Assembly (NCBI RefSeq): GCF_029590555.1
Contig: NZ_CP081002.1
Coordinates: 926,501 to 990,500 of the forward strand
Direction of reading: 5' to 3'
DNA from: Sphingobium sp. V4
GTDB lineage: Bacteria; Pseudomonadota; Alphaproteobacteria; Sphingomonadales; Sphingomonadaceae
Length of the DNA stretch: 64,000 nucleotides
Shown: piece after piece, positions 8,436-18,264 of the stretch
How positions within the stretch are numbered: the stretch's first letter is position 1
How the letters are laid out: each line of letters starts with the position of its first letter
The notes under the pieces: generated by a model
The model's input: the letters and a program-made list of their open reading frames with translations, nothing else
Databases searched by the model: none
What the model was told of the DNA's origin: nothing
Made by a program: the position numbers and the translations under genes

Positions 8436-9317
8436 ATGACAAAGACGACAGATCAGACTGACCGCGCGGGCATTCATGCCGTTGCCGGGATTTTCACAAA
8501 GTTGAATTGGGCCTTTCGGGAGCAGCCTACAAGTGACTACGGCATCGATGCTCAGGCCGAGAAAATAAGCCGCGATAACACGGCAAGCGGGAAACTGATC
8601 GCACTGCAAATCAAATCTGGAGCCTCATATTTTCGCAAGCGAGGCAATGATTTTGTTTTTTACGGTGAAGAACGGCACCGTGAATATTGGGCTAATCACT
8701 CGCTTCCAGTCTTTCTCATCCTCCATAATCCTGAAACCGGATTGACGCTGTGGCAGCGCATCGAACGGCACCTGATCGAAGAGGGCACAGGTGGCCGATG
8801 GGCTATTGCTATCCCGGCCGACCAGACCCTTGATGCTGAGCATGAGCATTTCATTCACGCCGGCGTTGCCTCGGACCTGGCGAGCCAGAAGCGTTTCAGG
8901 CTCGCACTGGATTTGCCCTTAATTCAGGAATTTGCGGAGCATGAAATAGGCTTCATGGCCATTGAGGACTGGGTCAATAAAACGCTGAATTATCGCGGTA
9001 CGTCTATCGTTTTCGGGGAGGATCCGGATGGCGAGGTCGGGATGGAGGTCCAAGCATGGATGCCGGGATACTCAATTGACTACTACATGGCTGTCTTTTT
9101 CCCATGGCTCGAATGGAAACTTTACCAGTACATTAGCGAGGAAGAAGGCGCCTACGAAGTTGCTATGCACGTTCTGCAGGTTTCCTTGTCTGATGTAGGC
9201 GCTGCCATGCTGTCGCTTGAAGATTATTACAAGGCCGAACTCCCCCCCTTCAAGCCCGAACGCGAGATCATGCAAATCCGAGATGATCGCGATGAAGATG
9301 ACTTTTACGGATCCTAA
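8436..9317 (+). CDS. DUF4365 domain protein, predicted PD-(D/E)XK nuclease-like defence factor
   Basis: A 293-residue protein whose first ~150 residues match the DUF4365 pattern: E29 (REQ), D38 in SDYGIDAQ, and the Q-x-K triad QIK (58-60) in GKLIALQIKSGASYF, followed by a hydrophobic strand PVFLILHNPETGLTLWQ. This D...QxK arrangement is characteristic of PD-(D/E)XK nuclease folds. The C-terminal half (acidic, ending RDDRDEDDFYGS) is not recognised. RBS GCGGAG precedes the ATG. The gene is lower in GC than its neighbours and lies between the two IS91-like copies, 346 bp before a giant STAND NTPase. DUF4365 proteins are known from bacterial defence loci; DNA cleavage here is a prediction. Confidence 0.8.
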   Translation: MTKTTDQTDRAGIHAVAGIFTKLNWAFREQPTSDYGIDAQAEKISRDNTASGKLIALQIKSGASYFRKRGNDFVFYGEERHREYWANHSLPVFLILHNPETGLTLWQRIERHLIEEGTGGRWAIAIPADQTLDAEHEHFIHAGVASDLASQKRFRLALDLPLIQEFAEHEIGFMAIEDWVNKTLNYRGTSIVFGEDPDGEVGMEVQAWMPGYSIDYYMAVFFPWLEWKLYQYISEEEGAYEVAMHVLQVSLSDVGAAMLSLEDYYKAELPPFKPEREIMQIRDDRDEDDFYGS

Positions 9318-9663
9318 GGTCTAACTCGCGTCCCTTCGACCTTGCCTCATCATGGCCGATAAGCATCTTGGGTCGGTCTGCAAAGACCGCCTCGCAACTT
9401 GGACGAACATACTTGGAGCCGACTATAGCTGTTGTGAGGATATCAAATCCGCAGATGCCAGGGCATCTCAAACCCTATGCTACCCGCGACCAAACAACCG
9501 AGAATCATCTCATTTCCTCCGCCAAGATTCTGAAAAACGTCCCTTTCTGATCGTCGGCTCAACGTCCGAATTCCCTTAGGTACGCTCTTTATTGGAGGAC
9601 AAGTTGCGCTAGTGCGCCGAACCTGCCTTGCCGATGCTGATGCATGCTTGCAAGGTGAACGGC
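9318..9663. other. Spacer between the DUF4365 gene and the STAND NTPase gene
   Basis: No gene supported. A GGAGGA at 9594-9599 is not followed by a usable reading frame. The 346-bp gap leaves room for a separate promoter for the downstream gene, or a regulatory RNA. Confidence 0.35.
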
Positions 9664-12600
9664 ATGACCAAGGGCACCAAACCAGCATCTCCATCCAGGC
9701 CGCCAGCGGAAGGTGAGCGTGCAGCGCGTCGAGGCTATGTTCATCAGGATCGGGCCTCTGCCAGATTGGCCTATGACGCGCTCGTCGAGAGAAAGCTGCG
9801 CTGGATCGGACTGGCCGACCGCGGAGCGGGGGATGTGGATGATCTCATCCTAGGGCTAAGACATGAAATCCAAGCCCATCAATTCAAAAAATCTCTCCAG
9901 CCCGCGTTTTTCGGCATAACCGGACTGCTTCTTGGCAAGGGCTCGGAAATTGCGAACCTCGTCGGTTCTTATGGTGCACTTGCGGCCAGACATGCCAGCA
10001 TGCCGGTCCGCATTAAATATTTCACCAACGATATTCCCTCGCCCAACGATAAATTGGTCAAAGATGACAAGTCATCGACGACCGCGGAGTTTGTGGATGA
10101 GTGGAAGAAATCGCCACGCCGGTCACTGCTGGAATGGCGTGCGACCCGCTGGCAGGGCGTGATGGACGATCTGGTCACGGCCAGTGGCCTGGCCGACAAG
10201 GATTTCGAGGCCTTCTGGCTCCAGTTTGAGCTCATCTGCGGGGCAGAAGCCTCATCGCGCTTCGAGCCCAGTCATGACAAGACGCGCGAAAATCAGATCG
10301 AGGAGCTTTCCCGAGCGATCGGCACGCTCGTGGCCGACAATCCAGACAAGGACCTCTGGTCCCGGGAGGAATTGCTCCAGGAAGCCGGATGGCCTGATCG
10401 GTTTTCAATGAGGTTCCAGCATCGATTTCCCGTCGGGGCCTGGGTTCAGCGCAACAGCGTGTCAGGAACGCGCCTCTCCAAGGCCATCTCGAAGACCTCG
10501 CAAGGTTATATCAGCTTGATCGGTGCGCCTGGCGCGGGGAAATCGACGCTTTTGGCACGGGAGTTGGGGAAGGTAGAAGGCGCCGAAGTCGTTCGTTATC
10601 TCGCCTTCGTTCCCGGCACTGCGCAGGGACAGGGTCGCGGTGAGGCCGAAGCGTTTTATCATGATCTCACCACCCAGCTGCTAGAATCAGGACTTCCAGC
10701 ATTGCGGCTCAAGGACGACTCGCTCCATGCTAGGCGCGAGCATTTTGAAGCGCTCGTGGCAAAGGCCGGCGAAAGGTTTGCGCGAGAAAAGACCCGCACC
10801 ATCATCATTGTTGACGGGCTCGATCACATCCCCCGTGAGGAATTTCCGGCGCATTCGCTGCTCAGCGCCCTGCCTTTGCCGCAATCTATCCCCGACGGTG
10901 TCCTTTTCATCCTGGGTTCCCAGCGACTTGATTTGCCGGGCATGCCAGGCGCGGTCGAGCAGCAGGCGGCATCCACGGACCGCAGGATCGATATTGCCCC
11001 GCTGACAGAAGTCGCGGTAGAAGCCATGGCGCAAGCGGCCGGGCTTGATCCAGACATTGACCGCTCAGAAATTTACAGGGTCGGCGGCGGCCACCCTCTG
11101 GTGACGCGCTATCTCATTGAGCGCCTGTTGCTGAGCGAGCCCGCCGACCAGCAGCTCCTTCTTGACGGCGATTTTGGCGAAGGTGGTGATCTCGAGGCCG
11201 TCTATCAATCGACCTGGCGCTGGATCGAAAAGGCGCCGGACCCTCTTCTCGTGAAAAGAGTCCTCGCGCTGATCGCTTACGCGCAGGGCCCTATAGAGCC
11301 GGAACTGCTGGCCGAGGAGACCAACGATGCCGCCGTCGAAGCGACCCTTCAGGTCACCCGCCATCTTCTCAACACCGGCGGCAAGGGATGGTCGGTGTTC
11401 CACAACAGCTTCCGGCTGTTTATCCAGCGCAAGCCCATCGAACGTTTCGGCAAACCGGACCCTGAGTTCTCCCCACCGGTGATTTACCGCCGTCTGGGCG
11501 CACTTGTCAGCCAGGCAGCTCCGGACAGCCCTCAGCGCTGGCTGGGCTTCCGCTATGCAGTCCTTGCCGGAAATGCCGGTGTTGCTCTCGACCTTGCGAC
11601 CAGGGATTATTTCGTCGGACAGTACCTCGACGGGCGCGATGAACGCCGTGTGGTGGACGACATCTGCGACGGCTACAACCTGCTTGCAGACCGACAGGAA
11701 CCAACCAAGCTCTTCGAGTTGTTGCTGGCGGAAGACGAGATTGAAAGGCGTTCTTCGGTGATGGAGAGCGCATCGACGCTCATCGCGGCTTACATCGCCA
11801 TGGGCGACATCGACGCCGCGAAGGCAGAGCTCGACAACAATTATGAGGAAGGCCAGCAATGGCTGCTGGTTGATGCGCTTCTCAAAGAGAACCGAATTGA
11901 CGAAGCTAGGGCGCTCTTCGAGGACAACAGCCCGTTTCGTGACCCCGACACCCGTTATCAGATGGGTTCCACGGATGCCTTTGAAGAAAGGCTCGCCGAT
12001 TGGGCCAAGCGGGCAATCATTTTCCTCGATGACGAGCAGATTCAGGCCGAGCTTGCCCAGATCAATGAACGCGCTGACGCGGCGTTCAAAGATGAATTCA
12101 AGGACCTGGCCGGACAGACGGTTGCCCAGGCGATAATCCTTGCAGACCCTGGTCGGGATCTAGATGCCCTGTGCAAATTCTGGCTAGTGGATGGCCCGGC
12201 GCGTGTCGCCACGGCGATCGAAGGGGCCCATGGTGCTGACCTTCTCGGGGATGAAGCCCGGACCCTTGAACTTCTTGAACTTGCGAGCACCGATCCGGAA
12301 TTTTCCCAGCTTGACGCTTCATGGATGCTTCCAGGCGCTACCCTTTGCGCGCGGCTTGGCAAGAAAGACCTCGCCGAGCGCTTTTTGCAGCATGCCCCGC
12401 TTCGAGGCCCAGGAAATCTTGCTGCCTTCAACTCCGAGCAATTGGAAGAGGCGTGCCGGACGCTCTCCGCCGGCATCATCACCCGCACCACGCTCGGCGT
12501 GCCATTCCAGCAGCCCACCGAGCCCGCGAGCCGCCTGCTCAAGGGACTTCAAAATCATATCTTGGCAGTCTCCAACGCCATCGGTGACATCCGGGCAGGC

Positions 12601-15600
12601 AAGCCTTTATCCGCGACCGACTTCCAGCGTGCCGCGATGGCCGCGCTGACTTTCTTGGCTGGTGCGCGTCACGACACCGATGATGACCCAGGCGCGTTCC
12701 ATCGCTTGCCAAAACTTGCCTTGATCCTCCTTGATCTACTGTTTGATCTGGCCGAACTTGCGGATCTTCCAGGCTCGGCCATCACCGATCTTGTCGCCCG
12801 GCTGGTCGAGGAAGACGCAGTCTTCAAATATTGGCCGGCTTTTTTGCGCGCGAGCGCGATGCGTCGCTTCCATCTGGATGCCAACGTGGGTGCAGCTGCG
12901 CAAAGTCTCGAGCAGGCGCTTGCGGGCGTCGAGTGCTCGGATCCACGCAGTGAGGTCGAAGAGCTGGCGCATTTTGCGGCTGACTTCGCTGACATTGGTC
13001 GCACGGAACGCGCCCGCCACTTGATTGCAGGACTGCGGGAGCGCGCATTCGGGGCTTTTCAGCCGGCAAAGAAGGATGCCCAATACGACTTCTGGGCAAT
13101 GATGCTCGGCCTCGCCAACCGGGCCGATCCGGCTCGCCATAGCCAGCGTGCGACGACGATCCTGCATTTTGTCGAAGGCCTCCAGGAAACCGAGGGCTAC
13201 GACATGGCTCGACGGATGGTGCGCCAGTTGCTCTTCGAGGTGGCGACAGCCGACGTGAAGACCGCCGCCATCGGTTTTCACTGGTCGATGACGGAAGGCT
13301 CGGTAGGCTGGGATGGCGCAGTGGATGCTACCTTGCGCGGCTTTGTATCGCGGCATCCTGCCCGCGCGCGCGAGGCGCTGGCAGCCTGGTCAGCGCTCTG
13401 CCTGCCTTGGTACGGGGAGCCTCACGGCAGCATCGTTGAAACGGGGGCTTTCCTCACTGATCTCATTCTCGCTGTCGATCTCGAAACGGTTGCCGAGTTT
13501 GAAGATGTAGCGGCGCAAGCCATAGAGACGATGGCCCATCCCCCCCAGCGCCTCGGCCTCATGCACGCTTTGGAAAAGGCCTGCGCTCAGCGTGGACAAG
13601 GAGCCTTGGCGCGGGCCAGACTGGCGCATCTGGCCTCGATCGAACCTTCGGAAGGCTCCGATGGAGCCGATCCGCGCAACAACCTTCACAACGCAGTTCT
13701 CACGCTGGGGCAGGCGAGAGAAGCGATCGACAAAGAGCGCAACTACCAGCCGGAAACCCGAAAGGGCATGCCTGAGCACTTCGCAGAGCCAGAGGATTAC
13801 AGGCCGAGCTGGAACCTGAGAGTTGCGATCAGCCGCGTCATTGCATCTTCGAGCTGGGGTGAAGTCGAGGAATTCGCCAATGCTGAACCGGGTTTCATGG
13901 ACGAGCCAGAGGTCGCCCTGGCTGCAGCGCGCGTTGCTAAAGCCGCCGGTCATCTCGATGCTGCCGAGCGGTGCCTGGCCGTAACTCAGATCGCACAAGA
14001 CGACGGTTGGGCCTGGCCGTCGGAGCGGCGGACAATCCAGCGCCATGAAGCGCGCAGGCTTCTCGGCATCGACGGCGCGCAGGAGGAGGCCCGGCAAGAT
14101 TTTTTCCGTTACCTCGCTGGCCGTAGATATGGTGTTTCGAACATCCTATGTTCCATCGATCGTATTTTCCCGCTCATCTTTTCCAATCTTTCATGGCCTG
14201 ATATGTGGGCGCATCTCGAGGCACAGCTGCGTCTGTCACGTGATTTCAATCAAGGCGCTCTCCTCACCAGACTGGAGCAAACGCCGGCCCCGGCAGGTTC
14301 TGCCGATGACGACGACCTGCTGGCCGAGGTATTTTTCAGCGCCATCACCCTGGGTGCGGCACTCCTGAACGACTCTGCGATGCGGGGCGCAGGCGATCTG
14401 CTGGACACGGGTGGCGCAAGCGCCGTTTTGCGGCTCGCGGATCGTCTGCTGGGCGAGGAGAGCACGGCTCTGGCTGCCGCCGATCTGCTGGCCCGGACAG
14501 TGGACCACCCGAGCATCCGAACGCATTTTTCAAGCCGGCTGGATGACATCGCGGGCCGCGATGACATTGCGCTGATCTCCGCCGCAGAGCTTCTGGCAGA
14601 CAGATGGGGGCTGCCCATCTCGATCAAGCCAAAGGTCTTGCCGTCGTTCTATCAACTGGCCTTGCCTCCGATAGACCCCGGCGAAGGCAGGGTGGAGGTC
14701 CATCCTCACACGCGCGGCATGTTTCTCGACGAGCCGCTCGGATGGACGCAAAATTGGACCAGCGAATGCGCGGCTGTCGCCGAGGCCGGCGGCGTCACGG
14801 TAGAACACGTCCGTCGACGGCTCGGAACGTTCATTCATTCATGGGGAGGAGTTGCCCGCTTCGGCCATGCCGGCTGTGTTGAATTGGAGAAGGGCCTAAC
14901 GCGTCTCCAGTTGAGACTTGGATATCAATTTCCACATGTAACGGCGGTATTCCGGGCAATGCGCACCGTGGCAGCTGAACTGCACCACGCTGGCCGCTTG
15001 AACGCGCGAACCCGAACCAAGTTGCTCTACCGCCTATACGCTGACGCCAGACACCCCTTGCCACTTCATCCATCGCCTCGACCATCGGATGCATTGATGA
15101 TCCGTCCCAAGGCGAACCTCTGGGAGAAGGAGCGCGAGGCATGGGTCCATTCTGTCGACGAGGAGCTTGTTTCCTCCCCTCCCTTGGCGGTCCTTGCCGA
15201 GATCCGCAAGGTCTCGGGAAGAGAGATACGCAGGGATTCATCTGTGGAGACCTATCGGGCCATCAGCCTGGATGGTGTCGATGAAAACCAACTTCTCGCA
15301 ACTGTACGGACTTTGCCGCACGTCACCTGGCTCGGAAGCCCCTGCATCGCATATTCCCGCGAAAAGGCCCATCCGGCCCGAATTGCCTGCTTTCGCTCCC
15401 GGCGAAAAGACCGGCTGCCGGAGGAGCTCCTCATCTTGTGCCCGCACACCGCTCATTCCCTTGGATGGTCGCCCGCGCCTGAATCCATCCATCGATTTGT
15501 CGATTCGGCTGGGCTCCTCATGGCATGGACGATCTGGTGGCGTGACGGCCTCCATCAATCTCAGGGGGATGATGAGTTTCGGGCTGAAGGACAGCGCATC

Positions 15601-15732
15601 TGCCTGAGCGAGGCAGGGCAGGCAAAGTTCGAGCGGCTGTTCGGCCCGATCAAGCTCAGGACGGCAGCTTGGCGCCGCGCCGCCGGTGACACCCCTGATG
15701 AACTCAAGACAGCCTTTGCAACGACAACCTGA
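9664..15732 (+). CDS. Giant STAND NTPase with N-terminal DUF4297/Cap4-like nuclease domain (putative Avs-like anti-phage protein)
   Basis: An intact 2022-residue protein counted from ATG 9664 (AAGGTG 6 nt upstream; the frame stays open back to a TTG at 9628). Residues ~20-100 carry GYVHQ, DVDD (57-60) and QFK (73-75), the G-x-x-Q / DvDD / QxK layout of DUF4297 (Cap4-type) PD-(D/E)XK nucleases. A STAND-type P-loop NTPase follows: Walker A GAPGAGKST (287-295), Walker B TIIIVDGLDH (379-388), GSQR sensor, and the GHP motif (476-478). Residues ~620-2022 are alanine-rich helical repeats resembling TPR/alpha-solenoid, the sensor region in known systems. Nuclease-STAND-solenoid is the architecture of some Avs (AVAST) proteins that detect phage proteins and then cleave DNA. 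No phage target can be inferred. Flanked by identical IS91-like elements. Confidence 0.8.
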   Translation: MTKGTKPASPSRPPAEGERAARRGYVHQDRASARLAYDALVERKLRWIGLADRGAGDVDDLILGLRHEIQAHQFKKSLQPAFFGITGLLLGKGSEIANLVGSYGALAARHASMPVRIKYFTNDIPSPNDKLVKDDKSSTTAEFVDEWKKSPRRSLLEWRATRWQGVMDDLVTASGLADKDFEAFWLQFELICGAEASSRFEPSHDKTRENQIEELSRAIGTLVADNPDKDLWSREELLQEAGWPDRFSMRFQHRFPVGAWVQRNSVSGTRLSKAISKTSQGYISLIGAPGAGKSTLLARELGKVEGAEVVRYLAFVPGTAQGQGRGEAEAFYHDLTTQLLESGLPALRLKDDSLHARREHFEALVAKAGERFAREKTRTIIIVDGLDHIPREEFPAHSLLSALPLPQSIPDGVLFILGSQRLDLPGMPGAVEQQAASTDRRIDIAPLTEVAVEAMAQAAGLDPDIDRSEIYRVGGGHPLVTRYLIERLLLSEPADQQLLLDGDFGEGGDLEAVYQSTWRWIEKAPDPLLVKRVLALIAYAQGPIEPELLAEETNDAAVEATLQVTRHLLNTGGKGWSVFHNSFRLFIQRKPIERFGKPDPEFSPPVIYRRLGALVSQAAPDSPQRWLGFRYAVLAGNAGVALDLATRDYFVGQYLDGRDERRVVDDICDGYNLLADRQEPTKLFELLLAEDEIERRSSVMESASTLIAAYIAMGDIDAAKAELDNNYEEGQQWLLVDALLKENRIDEARALFEDNSPFRDPDTRYQMGSTDAFEERLADWAKRAIIFLDDEQIQAELAQINERADAAFKDEFKDLAGQTVAQAIILADPGRDLDALCKFWLVDGPARVATAIEGAHGADLLGDEARTLELLELASTDPEFSQLDASWMLPGATLCARLGKKDLAERFLQHAPLRGPGNLAAFNSEQLEEACRTLSAGIITRTTLGVPFQQPTEPASRLLKGLQNHILAVSNAIGDIRAGKPLSATDFQRAAMAALTFLAGARHDTDDDPGAFHRLPKLALILLDLLFDLAELADLPGSAITDLVARLVEEDAVFKYWPAFLRASAMRRFHLDANVGAAAQSLEQALAGVECSDPRSEVEELAHFAADFADIGRTERARHLIAGLRERAFGAFQPAKKDAQYDFWAMMLGLANRADPARHSQRATTILHFVEGLQETEGYDMARRMVRQLLFEVATADVKTAAIGFHWSMTEGSVGWDGAVDATLRGFVSRHPARAREALAAWSALCLPWYGEPHGSIVETGAFLTDLILAVDLETVAEFEDVAAQAIETMAHPPQRLGLMHALEKACAQRGQGALARARLAHLASIEPSEGSDGADPRNNLHNAVLTLGQAREAIDKERNYQPETRKGMPEHFAEPEDYRPSWNLRVAISRVIASSSWGEVEEFANAEPGFMDEPEVALAAARVAKAAGHLDAAERCLAVTQIAQDDGWAWPSERRTIQRHEARRLLGIDGAQEEARQDFFRYLAGRRYGVSNILCSIDRIFPLIFSNLSWPDMWAHLEAQLRLSRDFNQGALLTRLEQTPAPAGSADDDDLLAEVFFSAITLGAALLNDSAMRGAGDLLDTGGASAVLRLADRLLGEESTALAAADLLARTVDHPSIRTHFSSRLDDIAGRDDIALISAAELLADRWGLPISIKPKVLPSFYQLALPPIDPGEGRVEVHPHTRGMFLDEPLGWTQNWTSECAAVAEAGGVTVEHVRRRLGTFIHSWGGVARFGHAGCVELEKGLTRLQLRLGYQFPHVTAVFRAMRTVAAELHHAGRLNARTRTKLLYRLYADARHPLPLHPSPRPSDALMIRPKANLWEKEREAWVHSVDEELVSSPPLAVLAEIRKVSGREIRRDSSVETYRAISLDGVDENQLLATVRTLPHVTWLGSPCIAYSREKAHPARIACFRSRRKDRLPEELLILCPHTAHSLGWSPAPESIHRFVDSAGLLMAWTIWWRDGLHQSQGDDEFRAEGQRICLSEAGQAKFERLFGPIKLRTAAWRRAAGDTPDELKTAFATTT

Positions 15733-15810
15733 GACCAGACGTCATCAGAGGTAGTTCACCAGACTGGCCGGTTTGTCAGCGGGTCTCGAACATGTTCCTG
15801 AGGTGGATAT

Positions 15811-15833
15811 GGCAGGTTTTAGCAAAATCTGCC
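15811..15833. terminator. Hairpin after the STAND gene
   Basis: GGCAG-G-TTTT / AAAA-T-CTGCC around an AGC loop forms a strong stem with one G-T pair, 78 bp past the stop codon. There is no trailing T run, so an intrinsic terminator role is uncertain. Confidence 0.35.
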
Positions 15834-16160
15834 GCTTGAAGCCCGATCGGCGAACGACGTATTGTGTGAAGGGTTTCGGGCGCTTGCGTACGAAAGCCTC
15901 CAGTGCAGGAACCCGCGGGCCCCATGCGCTGGTCTATGGGTAAAGCGGCTTAGGGGTGGTTTGGACGGGTAAGCGATGCCGATCCGGAAGTGTTGGTTCT
16001 GGCCGGATCAACGTGACTTTGTGCGGCGTCAGAGTGCCGACGGTGGCGGTTTTGCTGGTCGGTGTGCCCTGCGCTGGGCTCGATTGCGGAATGGGCATAC
16101 ACTGGGTCATCGGCCAGGCCGCCATGGGCGTGACCGTCGTGCAGTCTGAGCCATGCCGCA

Positions 16161-17354
16161 TCATGGCGCATTCCCCCGGATTGGCGATGCCGATGATGGT
16201 GGCGCGCGGGGCTGGCACCAGCGGGCGAAGGCCTCGATGATGGTCATGTGCCCGCCGCAACATGGGCATGGTGGGCGATGGTCGGGAGGTTCGTCGGGTT
16301 CGGGCTCCTCGACCGGTACAGCAACGCCCAGCAGGCTGCGGGCCAGCGCCATGGTGTCGTTGTGGGTCGAACTGGCGAGCAGGCCGTAATGCCGGATGCG
16401 GTGGAAGCCGCGCGGCAGAACGTGGATCAGGAAGCGGCGGACGAACTCGTCGGTCGCCAGCGTCATGACCTGCTGGCGTTCAGCAGCAGGGCGGCGATAG
16501 TCCTTGTAGCGGAACGTCACGCCGGTCTCGTCGAAGCCGAGGAGCCGCCGGTTCGAGATGGCAACCCGGTGCGTGTAGCGCGAGAGATAGGCCAGTACCG
16601 CCTGCGGCCCGGCGAAGGGCGGCTTGGCATAGACCACCCAGCGCTTCTTCCGGATCGGCGAGAGATGCCGCAGGAAGGCCTTGCGTATCTCGAGGCCAGC
16701 CAAGGTGCTGAAGAAGACCAGCTTGCCGGCATCGAACAATGCCAACAGGCGAGTGAGGAACAGACGGCGGAACAAGGCGCCAAGCACACGCACCGGCAGC
16801 AGGAATGCGGGGCGCGACGAGATCCAGCGCGTGCCGTCGCGCGCGATGCCACCGCCAGGCACGATCATGTGCACGTGCGGATGGTGGGTCAGTGCCGATC
16901 CCCAGGTGTGCAGCACGGCGGTGATGCCGATCCGCGCGCCAAGGTGCCTGGGATCGGCGGCGATGATCAGCATCGTGTCCGCGGCTGCGCGGAACAGCAG
17001 GTCATAGACCACCGCCTTGTTCTGGAAGGCGATGTCTGCGACCTCGTTAGGCAGGGTGAACACGACGTGGAAGTAGCCAACCGGCAACAGGTCGGCCTCG
17101 CGCGCGGCCAGCCAGGTGCGCGCGGCGGCGCCTTGGCACTTGGGGCAGTGCCGGTTGCGACACGAGTTGTAGGCGACCCGCCAGTGCCCGCAGTCGTCGC
17201 AGGCCTCGACGTGACCGCCCAGCGCGGCGGTGCGGCAGTTCTCGATGGCCGTCATGACCTTGAGCTGGCCGAGGCTGAGATGCCCGGCATGGGCCGCGCG
17301 ATAGGCCGGCCCGCTGCTCCGGAAGATATCGGCGACCTCGAGTGAGGTGCGCAC
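16161..17354 (-). CDS. IS91-family HUH transposase, copy 2
   Basis: A 397-residue protein identical to the one at 5665-6858: zinc-binding cysteines (CDDCGHW, CRNRHCPKC), HUH motif HHPHVHMIV and catalytic tyrosine segment AYLSRYTHRVAISN. GTG start just after the integrase stop. Identity with copy 1 indicates a recent duplication or gene conversion. Confidence 0.93.
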   Translation of the reverse strand: MRTSLEVADIFRSSGPAYRAAHAGHLSLGQLKVMTAIENCRTAALGGHVEACDDCGHWRVAYNSCRNRHCPKCQGAAARTWLAAREADLLPVGYFHVVFTLPNEVADIAFQNKAVVYDLLFRAAADTMLIIAADPRHLGARIGITAVLHTWGSALTHHPHVHMIVPGGGIARDGTRWISSRPAFLLPVRVLGALFRRLFLTRLLALFDAGKLVFFSTLAGLEIRKAFLRHLSPIRKKRWVVYAKPPFAGPQAVLAYLSRYTHRVAISNRRLLGFDETGVTFRYKDYRRPAAERQQVMTLATDEFVRRFLIHVLPRGFHRIRHYGLLASSTHNDTMALARSLLGVAVPVEEPEPDEPPDHRPPCPCCGGHMTIIEAFARWCQPRAPPSSASPIRGNAP

Positions 17355-17358
17355 CGGC

Positions 17359-18264
17359 TCAACCGGGAGGTGCCCTGCCTTCCATCACGGCCACGATCTG
17401 GTCGAGCGGGCTGGCCACCGCCCGCATCGTCTTGCTCGAGACCTGGGTATAGATGCCGGTCGTGTTGATGTTCACGTGTCCCAGCAGCACCTGGATGACC
17501 CGGATATCGACGCCTTGCTCGAGCAGGTGAGTGGCAAACGAGTGGCGCAATGTATGCGGGCTTACCCGCTTGTGGATCTCGGCGCGCTCGGCCGCTTCCT
17601 GCACGACGCGGTGCAACTGGCGAGCCGAGACCGGATCTGTGCCGCTGCGGCCGGGGAACAGCCAGCCATGAGGTAGCATCACTCCGCGCCGCTTGCCTTC
17701 GCGCCACCATTGACGGAGCAAGTCCAGCAGGTGCGGTGAGAGCATGGCGTTGCGGTCCTTGCGTCCCTTGCCCTGCTCGACGCGGATCATCATCCGGGTG
17801 CTGTCGATGTCATCGACCTTGAGGTGGGCAACCTCCGAAACCCGCAGGCCCGCGCCATAGGCCACGCTGAGGGCCGCCTTGTACTTGATGCCTGGCGCAG
17901 CCTCGAGCAGCCGCGCTGTCTCCTCGACGCTCAAAACCACCCGCAGTTTGGGTGTGAAGCGAACGACGACCAGCGCTAGGGCCATCTCCGGCCGCCTGAG
18001 GGTTATCCCGAAGAGGAACCGCAGTGCCGATACCGCGCCATTGATCGTAGCTGGACCAACGGCGCGCTCGTGCTGGTCAACCTGAAAACGCCGAAGGTCT
18101 TCCACCGTGGCCGTGTCCGGGGGGCGGCCGAGAAACGCGGCGAAGTTCCGGACATGTCGGATATAGTCATTCTGCGTGTGCGCCCCGAAGCCACGCATCG
18201 TCATGTCCTGCAGCATCCGCTCACGCAGCGAATGGGTCGGGGCAGCGGTCGTGATAGCATCCAT
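17359..18264 (-). CDS. Tyrosine recombinase/integrase of the IS91-like element, copy 2
   Basis: A 301-residue tyrosine recombinase identical to the one at 6863-7768, with AYGAGLRVSEV, HTLRHSFATHLLEQG and the nucleophile region NTTGIYTQV. It lies directly upstream of the HUH transposase of the same element. Confidence 0.93.
   Translation of the reverse strand: MDAITTAAPTHSLRERMLQDMTMRGFGAHTQNDYIRHVRNFAAFLGRPPDTATVEDLRRFQVDQHERAVGPATINGAVSALRFLFGITLRRPEMALALVVVRFTPKLRVVLSVEETARLLEAAPGIKYKAALSVAYGAGLRVSEVAHLKVDDIDSTRMMIRVEQGKGRKDRNAMLSPHLLDLLRQWWREGKRRGVMLPHGWLFPGRSGTDPVSARQLHRVVQEAAERAEIHKRVSPHTLRHSFATHLLEQGVDIRVIQVLLGHVNINTTGIYTQVSSKTMRAVASPLDQIVAVMEGRAPPG

Noticed and set aside
9352..9579. 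75-codon frame between the two defence genes
   Set aside because: No RBS, unnatural composition and no start-context support; kept only as an intergenic spacer.
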